DNA of 64,000 bases from Micromonospora rhizosphaerae (GCF_900091465.1 NZ_FMHV01000002.1:1798001-1862000); one strand, 5' to 3'. Numbered from the stretch's first letter, positions 9,091 through 18,670 are shown. A program made the numbers and translations. Notes: generated by a model from the letters alone, not told the origin.

Positions 9091-10518
9091 TCAGGGGCGG
9101 CCCATGCCGCGGTACTCCCAGCCCGCCTGGGTCCACAGTGTGGAGTCGAGGCAGTTGCGGCCGTCGACCACCCGGCGGCCGTCGACCAGCTCGCCCAGGG
9201 CGACCGGGTCGGCGTTGCGGAACTCGGCCCACTCGGTGAGCACGCAGACCAGATCGGCGCCGCTGACGGCGTCGTTCATGCTCTCCTCGTAGGTCAGCTC
9301 GGGTACCGCCCGCCGGGCGTTCTCGGTGCCCTGCGGGTCGTACACGTGCACGTCCGCGCCGGCCTTGCCGAGCAGCGAGGCGACCGCGAGCGCCGGGGCG
9401 TCGCGGACGTCGTCGGTGTTCGGCTTGAAGGTGGCGCCGAGCACCGCGATCCGGGTGCCGGAGAGGTCCGGGCCGGCCGGGCCGGACCGGCGGCCGAGCA
9501 GCTCGGCGGCGAGCTGGACCACCCGGGTCCGGCGGCGCAGGTTGATCAGGTCGACCTCGTGCAGGAAGCGCAACGCCTCGCCGGCGCCGAGCTCCTGGGC
9601 GCGGGCCTGGAAGGCCCGGATGTCCTTGGGCAGGCAGGCGCCGCCGAAGCCGAGACCGGCCTGGAGGAAGCGGTTGCCGATCCGGGGGTCGTAGCCGATG
9701 GAGCGGGCCAGCTGGGTGACGTCGCCGCCGGCCGCCTCGCAGACCTCGGCCATCGCGTTGATGAAGGAGATCTTGGTGGCCAGGAAGGCGTTCGCGGCGA
9801 CCTTGACTAGCTCGGCGGTGGCGAAGTCGGTGACCACCAGCGGCACCTCGCGGTCCTCGGTGGCGGCCAGGTCGAAGACGCCCTTGTGGGCGGCGTAGAG
9901 CATGCCGTTGGCCCACTCGCTCTTGACGCCGACCACGATCCGGTTGGGCCGCAACACGTCGTCGACGGCGAAGCCCTCCTGAAGGAACTCGGGGCTCCAC
10001 GCCACCTCGATGCCGAGGTCGGCCGGCGTGTGCTTGTCGACCAGCTGCTCGACCCACTCGGCGGTGCCCACCGGCACGGTCGACTTGCCGACGATCAGCG
10101 CCTTGCGGGTCAGGTGCTGGGCCAGGCTGGTCACCGACGCCTCGACGTACGACAGGTCGGCGCCCATGCCGTCGGCGCGCTGGGGGGTGCCGACGCAGAT
10201 GAAGTGCACGTCGCCGAACTCGGCGGTCTCGGCGATGTCGGTGCTGAAGCGCAGCCGGCCGGCGGCCAGGTTGCGCCGGAGCAGCTCGTCCAGGCCCGGC
10301 TCGTGGATCGGCACCTCGCCGGCGTTCAGCTTGGCGATCTTGTCCGCGTCGACGTCGAAGCCGAGCACCTCGTAGCCAAGCTCCGCATAGCAGATGGCGT
10401 ACGTCGCACCGAGGTAACCGGTGCCCAGGAAGGTCACCCGGGGCCGGGCCGCGCCGGAGGGCGGGGTCACCGCGGCGATGGCCGGCATCGGCTGGGTGTT
10501 CGGGTACGGGATGGTCAC
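9091..10518 (-). CDS. ugd: UDP-glucose 6-dehydrogenase
   Basis: NAD-dependent oxidation of UDP-glucose to UDP-glucuronate, a precursor for cell-surface glycans. The 475-aa protein has a Rossmann G-T-G-Y-L-G motif near the N terminus, the Ser/Thr-rich linker G-K-S-T-V-P-V-G, the catalytic Cys in G-F-G-G-A-C-L-P-K-D, and the C-terminal UDP-binding domain with T-F-K-P-N-T-D-D-V-R. The GTG at 10518 is preceded by GGAGAAG and trims an Arg-rich upstream extension. Nearby glycosyltransferase, manC and WbqC/PIG-L genes fit a sugar-nucleotide neighbourhood. Confidence 0.95.
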   Translation of the reverse strand: MTIPYPNTQPMPAIAAVTPPSGAARPRVTFLGTGYLGATYAICYAELGYEVLGFDVDADKIAKLNAGEVPIHEPGLDELLRRNLAAGRLRFSTDIAETAEFGDVHFICVGTPQRADGMGADLSYVEASVTSLAQHLTRKALIVGKSTVPVGTAEWVEQLVDKHTPADLGIEVAWSPEFLQEGFAVDDVLRPNRIVVGVKSEWANGMLYAAHKGVFDLAATEDREVPLVVTDFATAELVKVAANAFLATKISFINAMAEVCEAAGGDVTQLARSIGYDPRIGNRFLQAGLGFGGACLPKDIRAFQARAQELGAGEALRFLHEVDLINLRRRTRVVQLAAELLGRRSGPAGPDLSGTRIAVLGATFKPNTDDVRDAPALAVASLLGKAGADVHVYDPQGTENARRAVPELTYEESMNDAVSGADLVCVLTEWAEFRNADPVALGELVDGRRVVDGRNCLDSTLWTQAGWEYRGMGRP

Positions 10519-10762
10519 GCCTGTCTTCTCCGCTCGCGCTGGCGGCGCTTCCTTGCGTCGCAATCGGCTGCGGCGCCTGGCCGGGCACCGGTGGGGGACT
10601 TGTCTTCTTGTGGTCGCCGGTCGGCGTCGACGCCCATCATGCACGAGCCTACGCGGCGGTCAGGAGACCCATAACCCCGGTCGCTATCCTTCAGTCGGCG
10701 CGGCCGGCGGTTCAGGGAGTCGCTACAGACTGCGCATGATAGCGGTGAAGGGGAGGGCCAGT

Positions 10763-11926
10763 ATGGCCGCAGAGCAGTCGTTCGACGTCTACCGATTGCC
10801 CGAGGAGCACGAGGCGATCCGGGAGGCGGTCCGTGAGGTCTGTGCGGCGAAGGTGGCTCCGCACGCCGCGGAGGCGGATGAGACCGGTGAGTTCCCGAAG
10901 GCGTCGTACGACGCGCTGCGGGCCGCCGACTTCCACGCCCCGCACATCCCCGTCGAGTACGGCGGCGCGGGCGCGGACGCGCTGGCCACGGCCATCGTGA
11001 TCGAGGAGGTGGCCCGGGCCTGTGCCTCGTCCTCGCTCATCCCGGCGGTCAACAAGCTGGGCACCATGCCGCTGATCCTGGCCGGCTCCGAGGAGCTCAA
11101 GCGGAAGTACCTGACCCCGGTGGCGGCCGGCGACGCCATGTTCTCGTACTGCCTCTCCGAGCCGGAGGCGGGCAGCGACGCCGCCTCGATGACCACCCGC
11201 GCGGTGCGCGACGGCGACCACTGGGTGCTCAACGGCGTGAAGCGGTGGATCACCAACGCCGGGGTGTCGGAGTACTACACCGTCTTCGCTGTGACCGATC
11301 CCACAGCCCGCTCGCGCGGCATTTCCGCCTTCGTCGTGGAGAAGTCCGACGCCGGGGTCAGCTTCGGCGCGCCGGAGAAGAAGCTGGGCATCAAGGGTTC
11401 CCCGACCCGCGAGGTCTACCTGGACAACGTCCGGATCCCGGCCGACCGCATGATCGGCGCCGAGGGGACCGGCTTCGCCACCGCGATGCGGACCCTGGAC
11501 CACACCCGGGTCACCATCGCCGCCCAGGCCGTCGGCATCGCGCAGGGCGCGCTGGACTACGCCAAGGGGTACGTCCAGGAGCGCAGGCAGTTCGGCAAGC
11601 CGGTCGCCGACTTCCAGGGCATCCAGTTCATGCTCGCCGACATGGGGATGAAGCTGGAGGCGGCGCGGCAGCTCACCTACGCCGCGGCCGGCAAGTCCGA
11701 GCGCGGCGACGCGGACCTGACCTACTTCGGTGCCGCCGCGAAGTGCTTCGCCTCGGACGCCGCCATGGAGATCACCACCGACGCCGTGCAGCTGCTCGGC
11801 GGGTACGGCTACACCCGCGACTACCCGGTCGAGCGGATGATGCGGGACGCCAAGATCACTCAGATCTACGAGGGCACCAACCAGGTCCAGCGCGTCGTCA
11901 TGGCGCGCCAGCTGCTCAAGGGCTGA
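10763..11926 (+). CDS. Acyl-CoA dehydrogenase
   Basis: FAD-dependent alpha,beta-dehydrogenation of an acyl-CoA thioester. The 387-aa protein has the usual order of N-terminal helical domain, the middle beta domain with Y-C-L-S-E-P-E-A-G-S-D, and the C-terminal helical domain ending G-Y-G-Y-T-R-D-Y-P-V-E-R and I-Y-E-G-T-N-Q, where the Glu of YEGT is the catalytic base. It resembles mycobacterial FadE25, which also sits beside purE/purK. The ATG at 10763 has GGGAGGG 6-12 bases upstream; upstream in-frame codons have no ribosome site. Confidence 0.95.
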   Translation: MAAEQSFDVYRLPEEHEAIREAVREVCAAKVAPHAAEADETGEFPKASYDALRAADFHAPHIPVEYGGAGADALATAIVIEEVARACASSSLIPAVNKLGTMPLILAGSEELKRKYLTPVAAGDAMFSYCLSEPEAGSDAASMTTRAVRDGDHWVLNGVKRWITNAGVSEYYTVFAVTDPTARSRGISAFVVEKSDAGVSFGAPEKKLGIKGSPTREVYLDNVRIPADRMIGAEGTGFATAMRTLDHTRVTIAAQAVGIAQGALDYAKGYVQERRQFGKPVADFQGIQFMLADMGMKLEAARQLTYAAAGKSERGDADLTYFGAAAKCFASDAAMEITTDAVQLLGGYGYTRDYPVERMMRDAKITQIYEGTNQVQRVVMARQLLKG

Positions 11927-11944
11927 CGCGGCGGACGCGGTCAG

Positions 11945-11975
11945 GCGGGCGGGCCGGGGTTTCCGGCCCGCCCGC
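11945..11975. terminator. Bidirectional hairpin between convergent genes
   Basis: A perfect 13-bp stem (GCGGGCGGGCCGG with CCGGCCCGCCCGC) and 5-base loop sits between the acyl-CoA dehydrogenase stop and the stop of the convergent membrane-protein gene. It probably serves both. Confidence 0.8.
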
Positions 11976-11983
11976 GGCTGTCA

Positions 11984-12643
11984 TCAGGCTCCGGTGGTGC
12001 CGGCCGGTCGGGTGGTGGCGCGGGGCGGCGCGGACCACGGCGACTCGCCGGTACGGCGGGGCAGGGGTTCGGCGGAGGTCTGGTCGGCGGAATAGCCGAC
12101 GGTGATGGGGGCGGTTTCCCGCTCGGTCTTCGCGCCGGAAGGCGGCCAGTCGCTGAGCGAGAAGGTGTTCTCGACGGGCTTGTCGGTCGAGGTCAGCTCC
12201 GCCTCGGCCGCCGGCTCGTTCGGCCACCGCCGCCAACGCTGCGCGCTGAGGGCGGCCATCAGCAGCAGCACGCCGATCAGGAACAGGGTGCCGTTCTCCA
12301 CGGGCTGGCGCAGCGGCATCGGGTCCCCGAGCGCCTTCCAGCTCTCGGGAATCCAGTCACGGACGGTGAATGGCGCGACGAACATCCCGACGTACGGGGT
12401 GATCAGCAGCAGTCCGGCGACGATGGGACCGAGCGGCGAGAAGCGAAGCGTGCCGAGCAGGCCGAGCAGGATGCCGGCGACGCAGAGGTAGACGGCCGGC
12501 TCGATCAGGTTGGGCGTGCTGTACGTACCGATCTCCACCCAGCGGTGAACGGTGCGTCCAGACCCGTCCTGACCGAGGGTGACGAGCGCCCAGGTGAGCG
12601 GCGCCACCACCAACCCGGCGAGGAAGCTCCAGAGATGTCGCAT
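11984..12643 (-). CDS. Membrane protein of unknown function, four membrane segments
   Basis: The 219-aa product has four hydrophobic segments (about residues 5-22, 45-65, 70-92 and 117-133), followed by a cytoplasmic tail of about 85 residues rich in Ser, Thr, Pro and charged residues. It looks like an actinobacterial small integral membrane protein with a disordered tail; I recognise no family. It is divergent from the thioesterase gene with only 23 bases between starts, so the promoters must overlap the coding starts. Confidence 0.7.
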   Translation of the reverse strand: MRHLWSFLAGLVVAPLTWALVTLGQDGSGRTVHRWVEIGTYSTPNLIEPAVYLCVAGILLGLLGTLRFSPLGPIVAGLLLITPYVGMFVAPFTVRDWIPESWKALGDPMPLRQPVENGTLFLIGVLLLMAALSAQRWRRWPNEPAAEAELTSTDKPVENTFSLSDWPPSGAKTERETAPITVGYSADQTSAEPLPRRTGESPWSAPPRATTRPAGTTGA

Positions 12644-12666
12644 CCGCGCACCGTACCGTTTTTGAC

Positions 12667-13185
12667 ATGACAGATCATCCCCCGACCGTGTCGGCCGGCA
12701 AGCCGACCTCGTACTCCCGCGTCACGCTGAGCCGGATCATGACCGCCGTCGATGTCAACCTGTACGGGACCGTGCACGGTGGGGTGCTGATGAAGTTCGT
12801 CGACGACGTGGCCGGGGCCGCCGCGGCCCGGCACAGCGGCGGCACCGCGGTCACCGCGTCGATCGACGAGATCGTCTTCTCCGAGCCGGTCCGGGTCGGC
12901 GACCTGGTGCACGCGCACGCCCAGGTGAACTGGACCGGCAACACCTCGATGGAGGTCGGGGTGAAGGTGGTCGCCGAGCGCTGGGACTCGGCCGAGGACG
13001 AGCCGGTCGCGGTCGCCACCGCGTACCTGGTCTTCGTCGCGGTGGACGTGGGCGGCGCCCCGCGGCCGGTCCGGCCGGTGCTGCCGGAGACCTCGGAGGA
13101 CGAGCGTCGCTACCGGGAGGCGGAGATCCGCCGCGCGCACCGGCTGGCCAGGCGGCGCGCCATCCAGGCGCACCGCGCCGGCTGA
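12667..13185 (+). CDS. Hotdog-fold acyl-CoA thioesterase
   Basis: Hydrolyses acyl-CoA to free acid and CoA. The 172-aa single-hotdog protein has the BACH/YciA-like motif N-x-x-G-x-V-H-G-G-x-x-M-K-x-x-D (N-L-Y-G-T-V-H-G-G-V-L-M-K-F-V-D-D), with the Asp expected to be catalytic, and a second conserved strand around I-D-E-I-V-F. An Arg-rich C-terminal helix follows. The ATG at 12667 is the first in frame and lies close to the divergent gene. The acyl-CoA dehydrogenase and acetoacetyl-CoA synthetase nearby make a fatty-acid or ketone-body setting likely. Confidence 0.9.
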   Translation: MTDHPPTVSAGKPTSYSRVTLSRIMTAVDVNLYGTVHGGVLMKFVDDVAGAAAARHSGGTAVTASIDEIVFSEPVRVGDLVHAHAQVNWTGNTSMEVGVKVVAERWDSAEDEPVAVATAYLVFVAVDVGGAPRPVRPVLPETSEDERRYREAEIRRAHRLARRRAIQAHRAG

Positions 13186-13188
13186 GGT

Positions 13189-13242
13189 GTTAGGAGGGGG
13201 CCCCTCTACAACGCCAGGCGTTAACAAGGGGCCCTTCCTTAC
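13189..13242. repeat. Palindromic repeat family B, possible terminator
   Basis: An imperfect 54-base palindrome starts three bases after the thioesterase stop. The left arm runs from GTTAGGAGGG through CAACGCC, the right arm from GGCGTTAAC through CCTTCCTTAC. It can fold into one long hairpin and could end thioesterase transcription. I recall similar GGGGCCCC/AACGCC palindromes being common in Micromonospora intergenic DNA; that recollection needs a genome count. Confidence 0.75.
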
Positions 13243-13391
13243 CCCCATCCACATAGCCGGCGGCCAGGGGGTGTGGGCAGGGCACGCCCCCTGACCGGCA
13301 CCCGGTGCGGACAATGGCGCTGCGAGGTAGGGCAAGATGGCGCCACGGCCCATGCACAGTGTCGTGACCGGGCCCGAGGGAGGGTGGAGCA

Positions 13392-15440
13392 GTGGGTGAC
13401 GTGCTGTGGACGCCGCCGGCCGACGTGCGCGAGCGGTCCCGGATCGGTGACTACCTGCACTGGCTGGCCGAGCACCGGGGGCTGGAGTTCGCCGACTACG
13501 ACGCGCTGTGGCGCTGGTCGGTCACTGACCTCGACGCGTTCTGGCGGTCGATCTGGGACTACTTCGAGGTCGTCGCGCACACCCCGCCGACGGCCACGCT
13601 GACCGACCGGGCGATGCCGGGCGCCCGCTGGTTCCCCGGCGCCACCCTCAACTACGCCGAGAACGTGCTGCGGATGCCCGGCCGCGCCGACGACGACCCG
13701 GTGGTGATCGCGCACGGCCAGACCCGGCCGCCGGCCACGCTCACCGCGGCGCAGTTGCGCGAGCAGGTCCGTCGGGTCGCGGCCGGGCTGCGCCGGCTCG
13801 GCGTGGGCCCCGGCGACCGGGTGGCGGCGTACGCGCCGAACATCCCGGAGACCTTCGTGCTGTTGCTCGCCACCAGCAGCCTCGGCGCGATCTTCTCCTC
13901 CTGCGCGCCCGAGTTCGGCACCCGCAGCGTCACCGACCGCTGGCAGCAGATCCAGCCCAAGGTCCTGGTCGCCGTCGACGGCTACCGGTACGGCGACAAG
14001 CCGGTCGACCGGCGCGGCGAGGTGGCCGCCATCCGGGCCGCGCTGCCGTCGCTCCAGCACACCGTCGGCATCGCGTACCTCGACCCCACCGGGACTGGCG
14101 GCCATAATTCGGCCTTCGCGCCGCTAGGCGGCGCTCCGGACCGAATGAAGGCCGCGCCGGAGGGCGCGATCTCCTGGGATGAGTTGGCGGCGGAGACCGA
14201 CGAGCCGCTGACCTTCACCCCGGTGCCGTTCGACCATCCGCTCTACGTGCTCTACTCCTCCGGCACCACCGGGCTGCCCAAGCCGATCGTGCACGGCCAC
14301 GGGGGAATCCTGCTGGAGCACCTGAAGATGCTCGCCCTGCACCACGACCTGGGCCCGGCCGACCGGTTCTTCTGGTACACCACGACCGGCTGGATGATGT
14401 GGAACTTCCTGGTCTCCGGGCCGGCGGTGGGCGCGAGCATCGTGCTCTTCGACGGCAACCCGGGCCACCCCGACCTGGGCGCGCTCTGGCGGATGGCGGA
14501 GGAGGCCGGCACCACGTACTTCGGCACCTCCGCGCCGTTCCTGCTGGCCTGCCGCAAGGCCGGCCTGAAGCCCGCGGAGATCGCCGACCTCGCCGCGCTG
14601 CGCGGGGTCGGCTCGACCGGCGCCCCGCTGCCCGCCGAGGGCTTCACCTGGGTGTACGAGAACGTCGGCGACCGCCTCCAACTCCAGTCGCTCTCCGGCG
14701 GCACGGACGTCTGCACGGGCTTCGTGGGCGGCGTGCCGCTGCTGCCGGTGCACGCGGGGGAGATCACCTGCCGGGCGCTCGGCGCCAAGGTGGAGGCTCG
14801 CTCCGCCGACGGCACCCCGGTCATCGGCGAGCTGGGCGAGCTGGTGATCACCGAGCCGATGCCGAGCATGCCGGTCGGCTTCTGGAACGACCCGGAGGGC
14901 ACCCGCTACCGGGAGGCGTACTTCGAGCTCTACCCGGGTGTGTGGCGGCACGGCGACTGGATCACCGTCAACGAGCGCGGCGGTTGCGTGATCACCGGCC
15001 GCTCGGACGCCACCCTCAACCGGGGCGGCGTCCGCCTCGGCACCGCGGAGTTCTACTCGGTGGTGGAGGGGCTGGACGAGGTCCTCGACTCGGTGGTGGT
15101 GCACCTGGAGGACGACCAGGGCGGCGCGGGCGAGTTGCTGCTCTTCGTGGTGCTGGCCGAGGGGCTGGAGCTGGACGACGCGCTGCGGAAGAAGATCTGC
15201 CGCGAGTTGCGTACCGCCCTGTCGCCGCGCCACGTGCCCGACGAGATCCACCAGGTCCGCGCCGTACCGCGCACCCTGTCCGCAAAGAAGCTCGAGGTCC
15301 CGGTCAAGAAGATCCTCACCGGCACCCCGGTCGACTCGGCCGCCGCCAAGGGTGCGCTGGCCAACCCCGAGTCCCTGACCGCCTTCGCCGCCTTCGCCCA
15401 GCGCCGCGCCACCGAGGACGAGTCGGCACCCACCGGCTGA
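13392..15440 (+). CDS. Acetoacetyl-CoA synthetase (acetoacetate-CoA ligase)
   Basis: Adenylates acetoacetate and transfers it to CoA. The 682-aa protein is of the acetyl-CoA-synthetase type with the N-terminal ACAS segment (F-P-G-A-T-L-N-Y-A-E-N), the AMP-binding loop Y-S-S-G-T-T-G-L-P-K, the T-T-T-G-W-M-M-W-N-F substrate-side motif, and the C-terminal swivel domain ending in K-K-L-E-V-P-V-K-K, which carries the acylation-regulated Lys. The length and extended ends fit AacS rather than Acs. The GTG at 13392 has a GGAGGG stretch 7-13 bases upstream. It is convergent with the TIGR03089 gene. Confidence 0.93.
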   Translation: MGDVLWTPPADVRERSRIGDYLHWLAEHRGLEFADYDALWRWSVTDLDAFWRSIWDYFEVVAHTPPTATLTDRAMPGARWFPGATLNYAENVLRMPGRADDDPVVIAHGQTRPPATLTAAQLREQVRRVAAGLRRLGVGPGDRVAAYAPNIPETFVLLLATSSLGAIFSSCAPEFGTRSVTDRWQQIQPKVLVAVDGYRYGDKPVDRRGEVAAIRAALPSLQHTVGIAYLDPTGTGGHNSAFAPLGGAPDRMKAAPEGAISWDELAAETDEPLTFTPVPFDHPLYVLYSSGTTGLPKPIVHGHGGILLEHLKMLALHHDLGPADRFFWYTTTGWMMWNFLVSGPAVGASIVLFDGNPGHPDLGALWRMAEEAGTTYFGTSAPFLLACRKAGLKPAEIADLAALRGVGSTGAPLPAEGFTWVYENVGDRLQLQSLSGGTDVCTGFVGGVPLLPVHAGEITCRALGAKVEARSADGTPVIGELGELVITEPMPSMPVGFWNDPEGTRYREAYFELYPGVWRHGDWITVNERGGCVITGRSDATLNRGGVRLGTAEFYSVVEGLDEVLDSVVVHLEDDQGGAGELLLFVVLAEGLELDDALRKKICRELRTALSPRHVPDEIHQVRAVPRTLSAKKLEVPVKKILTGTPVDSAAAKGALANPESLTAFAAFAQRRATEDESAPTG

Positions 15441-15457
15441 GGGCGGCCCGCGCCCGG

Positions 15458-16147
15458 TCAGGTGAGGGAGCGGGTGACCTTCTCCGTCGCGATGCGGGCG
15501 TCGAGGCGGGACGGATCGAGGTTGCCGCAGAGGACGATGCTGGCGCCGGCCCGAAGCGGTGCCAGCAGCCAGTCGACCGGGTCGGGGTGCACCGCCGCGT
15601 CGACCAGGACCCGGTCGCCGGCGGCGAGGCAGAGCTCCGTCGCCCGGTCGGCCGCGCGGGCCAGCAGCTCCGCGTCGGCCGGGCCGCCCTTCGGGTACGC
15701 GGTGAACTGGTCGCCGTGGCCGCGTACCTCGACCACGTAGTCGGCGAAGCCGGGCGGCACCTGGCGCAGCGGGGCGGCGAACGGGGCGAGCGCGAGGGCG
15801 TACCGCTCGCCGGCCGACCAGGCGTCCGCCTCGGCGACCCGGTCCGCGGCGGCGAAGAGCGCGTCCACGTCACCCGGCGTGTCGACCACGGCCAACCCGG
15901 CCGACCAGCAGCCGAGCAGCACCGCGGCGGTCTGCCAGTGCGGCGGGAGCAGCACACCGGCGGTGTCGCCGGGGGCGAGCGCGACCTCGTCGACGAGCAG
16001 GTTGGCCGTCTTGGCCACCCAGTTCGCCAGCGTCGCGCCGGAGAGTTCGGTCCGCTCGCCGGTGGCGTCGTCGTACCAGGTCAGCAGCGGTCGGGTCGGG
16101 TCGCTCGCGATCGCGTCGGCGAAAACCCGGGCAATGTTGTCGGCCAT
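15458..16147 (-). CDS. TIGR03089 family protein
   Basis: A 229-aa protein that resembles the N-terminal part of acyl-adenylating enzymes (L-T-W-Y-D-D-A-T-G-E-R-T-E-L-S-G and a G-D-T-A-G-V-L-L-P-P-H-W segment) but lacks the rest of the fold, as is usual for the actinobacterial TIGR03089 family. Function is unknown. The ATG at 16147 gives the family length; upstream frame has no homologous features. In M. tuberculosis its counterpart (Rv3268) lies in the same manC-F420 neighbourhood. Confidence 0.85.
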   Translation of the reverse strand: MADNIARVFADAIASDPTRPLLTWYDDATGERTELSGATLANWVAKTANLLVDEVALAPGDTAGVLLPPHWQTAAVLLGCWSAGLAVVDTPGDVDALFAAADRVAEADAWSAGERYALALAPFAAPLRQVPPGFADYVVEVRGHGDQFTAYPKGGPADAELLARAADRATELCLAAGDRVLVDAAVHPDPVDWLLAPLRAGASIVLCGNLDPSRLDARIATEKVTRSLT

Positions 16148-16298
16148 CGGCGCGAACGATACGCCTCCGGCACCCGTACTCGAAGACAACGACAAGTCGG
16201 CGTACCGTCGGGTCGCAGTCAGCGTCGGAACCCCGCCCCGGCGTAGGCTTGCCGACAGTGTTGCTTGCCACAGACCCGCCAGCCTGAGGAGTCGCCCC

Positions 16299-17444
16299 GT
16301 GACCCCCGGTAGCCCGCCCCGCGTGCTCATCGACGCCACGAGTGTCCCCGCCGACCGTGGCGGCGTCGGTAGATACGTCGACGGCCTGCTCGGCGCCCTC
16401 GGCAAGGTGTGCGGCTCCGGCGTGGACCTGGCCGTGGTCAGCCTCCGCACCGATCTGGAGCGCTACACCCGGATGCTGCCCGGGGCCGAGGTCATCCCCG
16501 CCCCGGCGGCGGTCGCGCACCGTCCCGCCCGGCTCGCCTGGGAGCAGACCGGACTGCCGCTGCTCGCCCAGCAGGTCGGCGCGGAGGTGCTGCACTCGCC
16601 CTTCTACACGTGTCCACTGCGGGCCGGCTGCCCGGTCACGGTCACCGTGCACGACGCGACCTTCTTCACCGAGCCGGAGCACTACGACAAGTCCCGCCGC
16701 ACGTTCTTCCGCAGCGCGATCAAGACCTCGCTGCGTCGCGCCGACCGGGTGATCGTGCCGAGCAAGGCCACCCGCGACGAGCTGATCCGGCTGCTCGACG
16801 CCGACCCGACCCGGATCGACGTGGCCTACCACGGCGTCGACCAGGCCGCCTTCCACGCGCCCAGCGAGGAGGAGAAGGCCCGGGTCCGGGCCCGGCTGGG
16901 GCTGGGCAGCAGCAGCTACATCGCCTTCCTCGGCGCCAAGGAGCCGCGGAAGAACGTACCCAACCTGATCCGCGGCTGGGCCCGCGCGGTGGCCGACCGG
17001 ACCGACCCGCCGGCCCTGGTCATCGCCGGCGGCCAGGGGCACGACGACGACATCGACCGCGCGGTGGCCGAGGTTCCGTCGCACCTGCGGCTGCTGCGCC
17101 CGGGCTACCTGCGCTACGCCGACCTGCCCGGCTTCCTCGGCGGCGCGCTGGTCGCCGCCTACCCGTCGTACGGCGAGGGCTTCGGCCTGCCGATCCTGGA
17201 GGCGATGGCCTGCGCGGCGCCGGTGCTGACCACGCCCCGGCTCTCCCTGCCCGAGGTGGGCGGCGACGCGGTGGCCTACACCAGCGAGGATCCGGCCCAG
17301 ATCGCCATCGACCTGGCCGCCCTGCTGGACGACGAGCACCGTCGGCTCTCGCTGGCCAAGGCCGGGTTCGACCGGGCCAAGGAGTTCACCTGGGAGTCCA
17401 GTGCCGAGGTGCACATCGCGGCGTGGAGTCGGGCGCGTTCCTGA
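16299..17444 (+). CDS. Glycosyltransferase family 4 (GT-B) protein
   Basis: Transfers a sugar from a nucleotide sugar, probably a mannosyl group given the manC gene 63 bases downstream. The 381-aa GT-B protein has the N-terminal R-G-G-V-G-R-Y motif near the start and the C-terminal donor-binding E-G-F-G-L-P-I-L-E-A-M-A motif (E-x7-E). The GTG at 16299 has GAGGAGTC 7-13 bases upstream. Acceptor and linkage cannot be read from sequence. Confidence 0.9.
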   Translation: MTPGSPPRVLIDATSVPADRGGVGRYVDGLLGALGKVCGSGVDLAVVSLRTDLERYTRMLPGAEVIPAPAAVAHRPARLAWEQTGLPLLAQQVGAEVLHSPFYTCPLRAGCPVTVTVHDATFFTEPEHYDKSRRTFFRSAIKTSLRRADRVIVPSKATRDELIRLLDADPTRIDVAYHGVDQAAFHAPSEEEKARVRARLGLGSSSYIAFLGAKEPRKNVPNLIRGWARAVADRTDPPALVIAGGQGHDDDIDRAVAEVPSHLRLLRPGYLRYADLPGFLGGALVAAYPSYGEGFGLPILEAMACAAPVLTTPRLSLPEVGGDAVAYTSEDPAQIAIDLAALLDDEHRRLSLAKAGFDRAKEFTWESSAEVHIAAWSRARS

Positions 17445-17507
17445 CAACCCGCCGCCGGTTCGGCCGACCGAGCGTCCGTACCATGGCGGTTCGGGCATGA
17501 TGTGCTG

Positions 17508-18599
17508 ATGTTCTACGCCGTCATCCCGGCGGGTGGCAGTGGCACGAGGTTGTGGCCACTGTCCCGTGCCGGCCATCCGAAGTTCCTCCACCCGCTGACC
17601 GGCACCCGCGCCTCGCTGCTCCAGGCCACGGTGGACCGATTGGAGCCGCTGACCACCCCGGAGCGCACGCTGGTGGTCACCGGGGCCGCGCACGTCGCGG
17701 CGGTGGCCCGGCAACTGGCTGGCCTGCCGGAGGAGAACATCCTCGTCGAGCCTTCGCAGCGTGACTCCTGCGCGGCGATCGCGCTGGCCGCTGCGGTGAT
17801 CGCGCTGCGCGACCCGGAGGCGGTGATGGGTTCGTTCGCCGCCGACCACCTGATCGGTGACCCGGCCCGCTGGGCGGATACGGTGCGCGAGGCGATCCGC
17901 GGCGCCGAGCAGGGGCTGCTGATGACGGTGGGGATCACCCCGACCCGGCCGGAGACCGGCTACGGTTACCTGGAGACCGGTGAGCCGGTCGGCGAGGGTC
18001 CACTGCGCCCGGTGATCGAGTTCAAGGAGAAGCCGGCCGCCGAGGTCGCCGAGGCGTACTTCCGCTCGGGTCGCCACCTCTGGAACGCCAGCATGTTCGT
18101 CTGGCGGGTGGACGTGTTCCTGGCCGAGCTGGCCCGGCAGCAGCCGGCGTTGCACGCCGGGATCACCGCGATCGCCGCGGCCTGGGGCACGCCGGAGCAG
18201 GACGACATCCTCGGCACGGTCTGGCCGACGCTGCCGAAGATCTCCGTCGACTACGCGGTGATGGAGGGTGCGGCGACCGCCGGCCGGGTCGCCACCGTGC
18301 CGGGCGACTTCGGCTGGAACGACGTCGGCGACTTCCACACCCTCGGCGAGGTGCTCCCGGCCGACGCGTGCGGCAACGTCGTGCTCGGCGTCGACGGGAA
18401 GCCGGGCGTCCTGCTGCGGGACAGCAAGAGTCTGGTGGTGGTGCCGCAGTCGGGGCGGCTGGTGGCCGTCCTCGGCGTGCACGACCTGATCGTGGTGGAC
18501 ACCCCGGACGCGGTGCTGGTCTGTCCCCGCGACCGCGCCCAGGACGTCAAGAAGCTGGTCGACGAGCTGAAGGAGCGGGGCGAGGAAGGCTACGTCTGA
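17508..18599 (+). CDS. manC: Mannose-1-phosphate guanylyltransferase
   Basis: Makes GDP-mannose from GTP and mannose 1-phosphate in the cytoplasm. The 363-aa protein carries the nucleotidyl-transferase signature A-V-I-P-A-G-G-S-G-T-R-L-W-P-L-S at its N terminus, the F-x-E-K-P motif (F-K-E-K-P), and W-N-A-S-M-F, typical of type II guanylyltransferases. It lacks the isomerase domain of bifunctional enzymes. The ATG at 17508 is preferred; a GTG at 17502 is possible and would add two residues. It corresponds in position to mycobacterial manB/manC near the F420 genes. The gene symbol follows enteric usage. Confidence 0.93.
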   Translation: MFYAVIPAGGSGTRLWPLSRAGHPKFLHPLTGTRASLLQATVDRLEPLTTPERTLVVTGAAHVAAVARQLAGLPEENILVEPSQRDSCAAIALAAAVIALRDPEAVMGSFAADHLIGDPARWADTVREAIRGAEQGLLMTVGITPTRPETGYGYLETGEPVGEGPLRPVIEFKEKPAAEVAEAYFRSGRHLWNASMFVWRVDVFLAELARQQPALHAGITAIAAAWGTPEQDDILGTVWPTLPKISVDYAVMEGAATAGRVATVPGDFGWNDVGDFHTLGEVLPADACGNVVLGVDGKPGVLLRDSKSLVVVPQSGRLVAVLGVHDLIVVDTPDAVLVCPRDRAQDVKKLVDELKERGEEGYV

Positions 18600-18670
18600 C
18601 CGCTCCCCGGACGGCCCGCCGGACCTCCGGCCGAGCGGGTCCGCCCCGGCTTCCAGCGACCAGCCGGGCT

